DNA of 19,448 bases from Anaerotignum sp. GTDB lineage: Bacteria; Bacillota; Clostridia; Lachnospirales; Anaerotignaceae. Below are positions 15,130 through 19,448 of this stretch, in pieces; positions within the stretch are counted from its first letter, which is position 1; each line of letters opens with the position of its first letter. The notes below the pieces were generated by a model. That model saw only the letters and a program-made list of their open reading frames with translations. It was not told where the DNA came from and searched no databases. The stretch is from the NCBI GenBank assembly GCA_020024395.1, contig JAHHTV010000009.1, forward strand, positions 1-19,448, written 5' to 3'. The position numbers and the translations under genes are program-made.

Positions 15130-15936
15130 TCAAATCAATGTCATGACACCAGCCATCACGCCTCTCTTTTCACCCATTTTGCGATGAGAATAAAAACGTT
15201 GTGTGTCACACATGGTACAAAGCCCTGAAACTTCAATCTGTTCCACGCCGCAATGCTTGAGCAACAGCCGATTTGTTTCCCACAAATCAATTTTATATTT
15301 TCCTTTTTCTGTCACATCATCAAATATGATTTCATCTGCAAAATCTATCTGTTTGCGAAACAAATCCACCACAGGGTCATCTACTTGAAAACAACATTTT
15401 CCAATCGATGGGCCAATACCTGCCACAATATCTTTGGGATTTGTGCCATATACTTCTGTCATACGCAAAACAATCTGCTCTGCCATACGATTTGCCGTAC
15501 CTTTCCAGCCGCAATGTGCCAAGCCGATTGCTTTTTGTTTGGTATCCAACAAAAACACAGGTACACAATCCGCACCAAATATCACCAAATTGATACCTTT
15601 TTCATTGGTTATCAATCCATCTACATCATGATATGTTCTTTCTTTTGTCACGCCTGCCCCTTTGTCCTGTGCTGTGATTTGCAAAACATTTGTGGTATGT
15701 GTTTGTTGTGTTGCCACAAATGCCATAGGGTCTATATCCAAAGCATTTGCCAAACGACGATAATTTTCTGAAACAACTTCTCTTTCTTCGCCTCTGGAAA
15801 ATCCCATATTCATTGTGCCATAATATCCTGTGCTAACACCACCATGTCTTGTGGTAAAACCATGTTTTACCAAACCTGTTTTTTCCAGATTATCAAATGT
15901 TACCAATTCCAATCCATTTCTTTGTATCAATTTCAA
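15130..15936 (-). CDS. pgeF: peptidoglycan editing factor / purine nucleoside phosphorylase-like (YfiH, DUF152, multi-copper polyphenol oxidase family)
   Basis: The YfiH/LACC1 family cleaves purine nucleosides in vitro and, in E. coli, guards peptidoglycan precursors against misincorporated amino acids. The 268-residue protein has the usual length, with TTRHGGVSTGYYGTMNM near the N-terminus and the zinc ligands His80 (QQTHT), Cys124 (GADCVPVF) and His141 (AHCGWKGT), followed by GPSIGKCCFQV and CTMCDTQRFYSHR. The start is a TTG at 15936, preceded by AGGAGG at 15945-15950 with the best spacing of 8 nt; no ATG competes. It lies 15 bp after the RNase HII-YraN gene on the same strand and is probably co-transcribed. 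The ribosome site begins right at the upstream stop. Confidence 0.93.
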   Translation of the reverse strand: MKLIQRNGLELVTFDNLEKTGLVKHGFTTRHGGVSTGYYGTMNMGFSRGEEREVVSENYRRLANALDIDPMAFVATQQTHTTNVLQITAQDKGAGVTKERTYHDVDGLITNEKGINLVIFGADCVPVFLLDTKQKAIGLAHCGWKGTANRMAEQIVLRMTEVYGTNPKDIVAGIGPSIGKCCFQVDDPVVDLFRKQIDFADEIIFDDVTEKGKYKIDLWETNRLLLKHCGVEQIEVSGLCTMCDTQRFYSHRKMGEKRGVMAGVMTLI

Positions 15937-15951
15937 ATGACCTTCCTCCTA

Positions 15952-17079
15952 TCATGCCAAAAAAGCATTTTCTGTATACCGAAAATATTTTTTCCCATGT
16001 TCTTCTAACACTTCTGCCACATCAAACCGACAATCTTTGTCTGTGATATTGTGTTCTGCCAAATATGCCTTTGCGGTTTTAATAATATGCTGTTGTTTTT
16101 TCCAGTTTACCGCTTCTGCTGGCAATCCATTTTCTGTACCTTTTCTGAATTTCACTTCTGTAAATACCAACACATCATCTTTTTGTGCAATGATATCTAT
16201 TTCTCCATAGTCAGAACAATAATTCTGTTTGATAATGGTATAGCCCAATTTTTGCATTTGTTTTGCTGCCAATAACTCTCCTTGATTGCCTTTTTGTTTG
16301 TTTTCTTTTTCCGTTTTTTGCATCAAATTTTTGACAAAAGAACGTCGATGAATTTTACACAATCCATGCTGTGTAATGGCTGCCAAATGTTTTTGGGAGC
16401 CATAACCTTTGTTTGATGCAAAATCATAATCTGGATACAATTTATCCATTTCTTCCATCATAGCATCTCTTGTCACTTTTGCCACAATGCTTGCTGCACC
16501 AATAGACATACTTTTTGCATCACCTTTGACAATGCCCCTTTGTGGGATATCAATATGCGGAATGGTCACAGCGTCTGCCAATATGTATTGTGGGGGTATT
16601 GCAAGCTGTGCCAATGCCTCTCGCATTGCCATATATGTTGCCTGTAAGATGTTGACTTCATCAATTTTCTCATGAGAAACAATCCCTACAGCCCAAGCAA
16701 CTGCTTCTTTTTTGATAATTTCACAAAGTTCTTCTCTTTTTTTTGCTGTCAATTTTTTGGAGTCATCAATGCCAGCAATGATATGATTTTGTGGCAATAT
16801 CACAGCTGCCGCAACCACAGGGCCTGCCAAAGGGCCACGCCCCACTTCATCCACACCTGCTACCAAAGTATATCCTTTTGCATAACATTCTCTTTCATAC
16901 TGCAATATATCTTGCAGCCGTTGCAACTCCGCCAAATGTGCAGTATATCGTTTTTGATATGTCTGCACCAATTTTTGCACACCTTTTCTTTCATCTGTTT
17001 GATAACATTTCAATAATTGAGGCAGTTGTGCCATATCACACTGTGCCAATGCAATTTTGATTTCATTTATATTTTGCAT
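15952..17079 (-). CDS. rnhB: RNase HII fused to a YraN (UPF0102) nuclease-fold domain
   Basis: A 375-residue two-domain protein. Residues 1 to about 252 are RNase HII, which cuts RNA, including single ribonucleotides, in DNA duplexes. They include the Firmicutes N-terminal extension (ERKGVQKLV), GVDEVGRGPLAGP with Asp77 and Glu78, DSKKL, Asp169 in LADA, Asp187 in KGDAKSMSIGAASIVAK, and SNKGYGSQKH. Residues from about 256 on are YraN: GNQGELLAAKQMQKLGY, SDYGEIDIIAQ (Glu293, Asp295) and FTEVKFRK (Glu308, Lys310), a PD-(D/E)xK-like fold. Both sets of residues are intact. These are usually separate neighbouring genes. I see no internal ribosome site at the junction, so this looks like a true fusion. 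GGAG is 7 nt before ATG 17079. Confidence 0.95.
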   Translation of the reverse strand: MQNINEIKIALAQCDMAQLPQLLKCYQTDERKGVQKLVQTYQKRYTAHLAELQRLQDILQYERECYAKGYTLVAGVDEVGRGPLAGPVVAAAVILPQNHIIAGIDDSKKLTAKKREELCEIIKKEAVAWAVGIVSHEKIDEVNILQATYMAMREALAQLAIPPQYILADAVTIPHIDIPQRGIVKGDAKSMSIGAASIVAKVTRDAMMEEMDKLYPDYDFASNKGYGSQKHLAAITQHGLCKIHRRSFVKNLMQKTEKENKQKGNQGELLAAKQMQKLGYTIIKQNYCSDYGEIDIIAQKDDVLVFTEVKFRKGTENGLPAEAVNWKKQQHIIKTAKAYLAEHNITDKDCRFDVAEVLEEHGKKYFRYTENAFLA

Positions 17080-17100
17080 ATTTTTTCTCCATTCCTCATT

Positions 17101-17129
17101 TTAATATGATACGCATTTGCTGTTGTCAT
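17101..17129 (-). promoter_or_regulatory. possible promoter for rnhB-pgeF
   Basis: On the minus strand, ATGACA (17129-17124), a 17-nt spacer and TATTAA (17106-17101), just upstream of the ribosome site. It would leave a very short leader. Confidence 0.4.
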
Positions 17130-17190
17130 GCATAACTATCTATCAAAATAATACTGCTTCTGCCAACAGAAAACAAGAAACCTTTTTACA

Positions 17191-17239
17191 AAAATTTAGA
17201 GAGGTGCCTTCTTTTCAAAATCAAAGAAAACCCCTCTCT
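17191..17239 (-). terminator. probable rnjA terminator
   Basis: On the minus strand AGAGAGG (17239-17233) pairs with CCTCTCT (17204-17198). An inner helix TTCTTT/AAAGAA (17228-17209) lies between them, and the 3' side runs into AAATTTTTGT. It starts 25 bp after the rnjA stop. Confidence 0.62.
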
Positions 17240-17263
17240 GTTATTTTCTGTTTATACTATTTT

Positions 17264-18946
17264 TTACACTTCCATAATAATCGGTAGTATCATAGGACTA
17301 CGTTTTGTTTTTTGCCAAATATAGTTTTTCAGTGTATCTTTTATCACATTTTTGATATAATTCCAACTTGTGATATTTTTTTCTTCACATTCTTGCAATG
17401 CTTTCAGCACCACATCTTTTGCACCTTCCATCAAGCCTTCTGACTCTCTGACATACACAAAACCACGAGAAATAATATCGGGGCCTGCTACGATTTGCCC
17501 TGTTTCTGTTTCCATAGAAACCACAACCACCATCAAGCCATCTTCTGATAGATGTTTTCTATCTCGTAATACGATATTACCCACATCACCAACGCCCAAG
17601 CCATCCACCATCACTTGACCTGCTGGCACAGTACCTGTCACTTTTGCGTCATTTCTGGTTAATTCTAACACTTCACCCAATTTCATGACAAAAATATCTT
17701 TTTTGTCCATACCCATACTCATTGCCAAATCTCTATGACAAGACAAATGCATATATTCCCCATGCACTGGCATAAAGAATTTTGGTTTCGTCAAAGCAAG
17801 CATGAGTTTCAGCTCTTCTTGTCTTGCATGCCCAGAAACATGAATATCCTCAATGCCACCATATATCACATCAGCACCTTTTTTCAGCAATTCGTTGATA
17901 ACACGAATGACATTTTTTTCATTCCCTGGAATGGCAGATGCACTGATGATAATTTTATCATCTGGTTTGATGCTGATTTGTTTGTGTTCGCTATTTGCAA
18001 TACGGGACAAAGCAGACATATTTTCCCCTTGACTACCTGTTGTGATAATGACAAGCTGTTCATCACGATAATTTTTAATTTCACTAATGTCAATCAGTGT
18101 ACGAGGGGGTACCCAAAGATAATCCAGTTCTGATGCTGTTTTTACCGCATTTACCATACTTCTGCCTAATATTGCTACTTTTCTACCATACATATATGCT
18201 GCATTGATAATCTGCTGAATACGATGGATATTTGAAGAAAATGTTGCCACCATAATACGATTTTTTGGTGTTTCTTCAAAAATCCGTTCAAATACTTTGC
18301 CCACATTTTTTTCTGACATGGTAAAGCCTTTGCGTTCTGCGTTTGTACTGTCACTCATCAAAAGCAGCACGCCTTTACCGCCCAGCTCTGCAAAACGCTG
18401 TAAATCAATGATTTCACCATCAATGGGTGTATAATCCACCTTGAAGTCCCCTGTATGAATGACCATGCCCACAGGTGTTTGTATTGCCAACGCCACTGAA
18501 TCTGCAATAGAATGGTTTGTGTGTATAAATTCTACAGACATTTCACCCAATTTTACTTTTTCACCTGGTACTACAGTATGCAGTGTTGTTTTTTCCAACA
18601 TTTTATGCTCTCGCAATTTGTTTTCCAAAAGTCCCAATGTGAGCAATGTGCCGAATACGGGTACTTTCAATTGTTTGAGAATATACGGCAAAGCACCAAT
18701 ATGGTCTTCATGCCCGTGTGTCAATACAATACCTCTAATTTTTTCTACGTTTTTTGTCAAATATGTGATATCAGGGATAACCAAATCTACCCCCAACATA
18801 TCATCTTCTGGAAAAGCCAAACCGCAGTCAATGATAATTATATCATTGCCATATTCCAAAACGGTCATATTTTTTCCAATTTCTTCCAACCCCCCCAAAG
18901 CAATCACTTTCAGCTTTGTTTTTGGTCTTGGTTTTCTGGTTGCCAA
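17264..18946 (-). CDS. rnjA: ribonuclease J
   Basis: A metallo-beta-lactamase/beta-CASP nuclease with endonuclease and 5'-3' exonuclease activity, central to mRNA decay and rRNA maturation in Firmicutes. The 560-residue protein has GGLEEIGKNM near the N-terminus, the zinc motif THGHEDH (His77, His79, Asp81, His82), HTNHSIADS, HTGDFK, DSTNAERKG, and beta-CASP motifs in ATFSSNIHRIQ, TGSQGE, ISASAIPGNE and HVSGHA, then FMPVHGEYMH. The C-terminal domain is complete. The start is a TTG at 18946 with AGGAGG (18955-18960) 8 nt upstream. A GTG at 18955 is in frame but overlaps the ribosome site. I could not choose a convincing promoter upstream. The gene order DUF1292 then rnjA is usual in Clostridia, though a Fur-family gene often sits between them and is absent here. 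Confidence 0.96.
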   Translation of the reverse strand: MATRKPRPKTKLKVIALGGLEEIGKNMTVLEYGNDIIIIDCGLAFPEDDMLGVDLVIPDITYLTKNVEKIRGIVLTHGHEDHIGALPYILKQLKVPVFGTLLTLGLLENKLREHKMLEKTTLHTVVPGEKVKLGEMSVEFIHTNHSIADSVALAIQTPVGMVIHTGDFKVDYTPIDGEIIDLQRFAELGGKGVLLLMSDSTNAERKGFTMSEKNVGKVFERIFEETPKNRIMVATFSSNIHRIQQIINAAYMYGRKVAILGRSMVNAVKTASELDYLWVPPRTLIDISEIKNYRDEQLVIITTGSQGENMSALSRIANSEHKQISIKPDDKIIISASAIPGNEKNVIRVINELLKKGADVIYGGIEDIHVSGHARQEELKLMLALTKPKFFMPVHGEYMHLSCHRDLAMSMGMDKKDIFVMKLGEVLELTRNDAKVTGTVPAGQVMVDGLGVGDVGNIVLRDRKHLSEDGLMVVVVSMETETGQIVAGPDIISRGFVYVRESEGLMEGAKDVVLKALQECEEKNITSWNYIKNVIKDTLKNYIWQKTKRSPMILPIIMEV

Positions 18947-18960
18947 AAAACACACCTCCT

Positions 18961-19243
18961 TTTTTTATAATATGTATTTTGATAACATTATGCTGTAAAA
19001 AAGTTGTTTTTACCCACAAAAACAAAATCCACCTATTTTTGGCAAACACAAAAAGAGCAGTCAAACGATTGCTTGAAAAAAATCGCCTTCCTTATTTTTG
19101 TACATTACATTTTTTTCCATACACGTCATGACAAAAACAAGGTTCTGCTTCTTTTGGTTTTTGTGATATGTTCTTTTTATCCGTATATACAGAGTAACAC
19201 TTGCATAGAAAGCATTTTGTATTCTGTTTTTTTGTATATGAAG
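18961..19243. other. intergenic region between the DUF1292 gene and rnjA
   Basis: These 283 bp hold no gene I can support. They contain an imperfect hairpin with a T run pointing rightward (19189-19233), and a second inverted repeat ACAAAAAC/GTTTTTGT around 19130-19165 that may help end DUF1292 transcription. The rnjA promoter must also lie here but is not clear. Confidence 0.4.
19189..19233 (+). terminator. rightward terminator-like hairpin, no known transcript
   Basis: ACAGAGTA (19189-19196) pairs with TATTCTGT (19220-19227) including one G-T pair. Above it are an imperfect segment and a TGC/GCA cap, and seven T (19227-19233) follow on the plus strand. No rightward gene precedes it. Confidence 0.3.
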
Positions 19244-19448
19244 TTAGTCAACAGAAACTTCGTAATCTTCTCCTTTTTGTGCAAACAATTTTGCGACACG
19301 GTCAAATTCTTGGTCATCTTCTACCAATTCATATGTGATATCATTGGCATCAATCGAAATTTCTTTTAATATCACTGCTTCTGTTTCGTCATCTTCCATT
19401 TTTTCTGTTTCCACAACAAGCAAATATCGTTCTGTACCGCTTGCCACA
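19244..19448 (-). CDS. DUF1292-family protein, partial (5' end beyond the window)
   Basis: Only the C-terminal 67 or so residues are inside the window. They are acidic and match the DUF1292 pattern: a TERYLLVVE strand, an acidic stretch (EDDETEAVILKEI) and a closing YELVEDDQEFDRVAKLF segment. The first visible GTG (19447) is more likely an internal Val codon than a start, because the domain's beginning is missing. DUF1292 proteins are small cytoplasmic proteins of unknown function, commonly encoded near ruvX, fur and rnjA in Clostridia. The stop is at 19244. Confidence 0.8.
   Translation of the reverse strand, partial: VASGTERYLLVVETEKMEDDETEAVILKEISIDANDITYELVEDDQEFDRVAKLFAQKGEDYEVSVD

Noticed and set aside
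1..19448. tRNA, rRNA, CRISPR array, insertion sequence, phage or integrase genes, T-box leaders
   Set aside because: Looked for by eye on both strands. No cloverleaf with CCA end, no spaced direct repeats, no transposase or integrase motifs and no T-box sequence were found.

Overview
The window is AT-rich chromosomal DNA from a low-GC Gram-positive bacterium, most likely an anaerobic member of the Clostridia (Lachnospiraceae or a near relative such as Anaerotignum). The grounds are strong AGGAGG ribosome sites with 7-8 nt spacing, TTG starts, a SAM-I riboswitch before metK, an EFR1-type flavodoxin/ferredoxin protein, a DtxR-family regulator of the clostridial kind, and the rnhB-pgeF-der-plsY-gpsA and DUF1292-rnjA neighbourhoods. 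The genus is inference. I see no tRNA, rRNA, insertion sequence, phage gene or CRISPR array, and it reads as ordinary core genome with a few unusual details.

Left part (1-5435): a DNA-deoxyinosine glycosylase, then a clean promoter, SAM-I riboswitch and terminator controlling metK. Two unrecognised leftward genes follow: an exported or anchored protein and a small four-helix membrane protein. Divergent from them is a rightward pair, an EFR1-family iron-sulfur flavoprotein and a secreted peptidoglycan/polysaccharide deacetylase of the PdaC type. A bidirectional terminator separates this pair from the next gene.

Middle (5433-9294): a DtxR/MntR-like metal-dependent repressor (leftward), an AlkD-type DNA glycosylase (rightward), a DUF4272 protein (leftward) and the tRNA dihydrouridine synthase dusB (rightward). 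The 350-bp space between the repressor and alkD holds an elaborate inverted-repeat structure ending in a good intrinsic terminator. It looks like a structured leader RNA or a small RNA and matches no family I recognise.

Copper region (9260-11990): one leftward copA gene with a near-consensus promoter and overlapping palindromes upstream. Its C-terminus carries a second heavy-metal domain of the free-chaperone (CopZ) type. A perfect internal Shine-Dalgarno and ATG lie exactly at the domain boundary, so the locus may make both a fused pump and a free 70-residue chaperone. This is the most interesting observation in the window. Near-identical hairpin terminators flank the unit.

Right part (11997-19448): all genes run leftward. 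In transcription order they are a DUF1292 gene (cut by the window edge), rnjA (RNase J), a fused RNase HII-YraN gene, pgeF, der, plsY and gpsA. Together they serve RNA processing, genome maintenance, peptidoglycan quality control, ribosome assembly and the first steps of phospholipid synthesis. GpsA supplies the sn-glycerol-3-phosphate that PlsY acylates.
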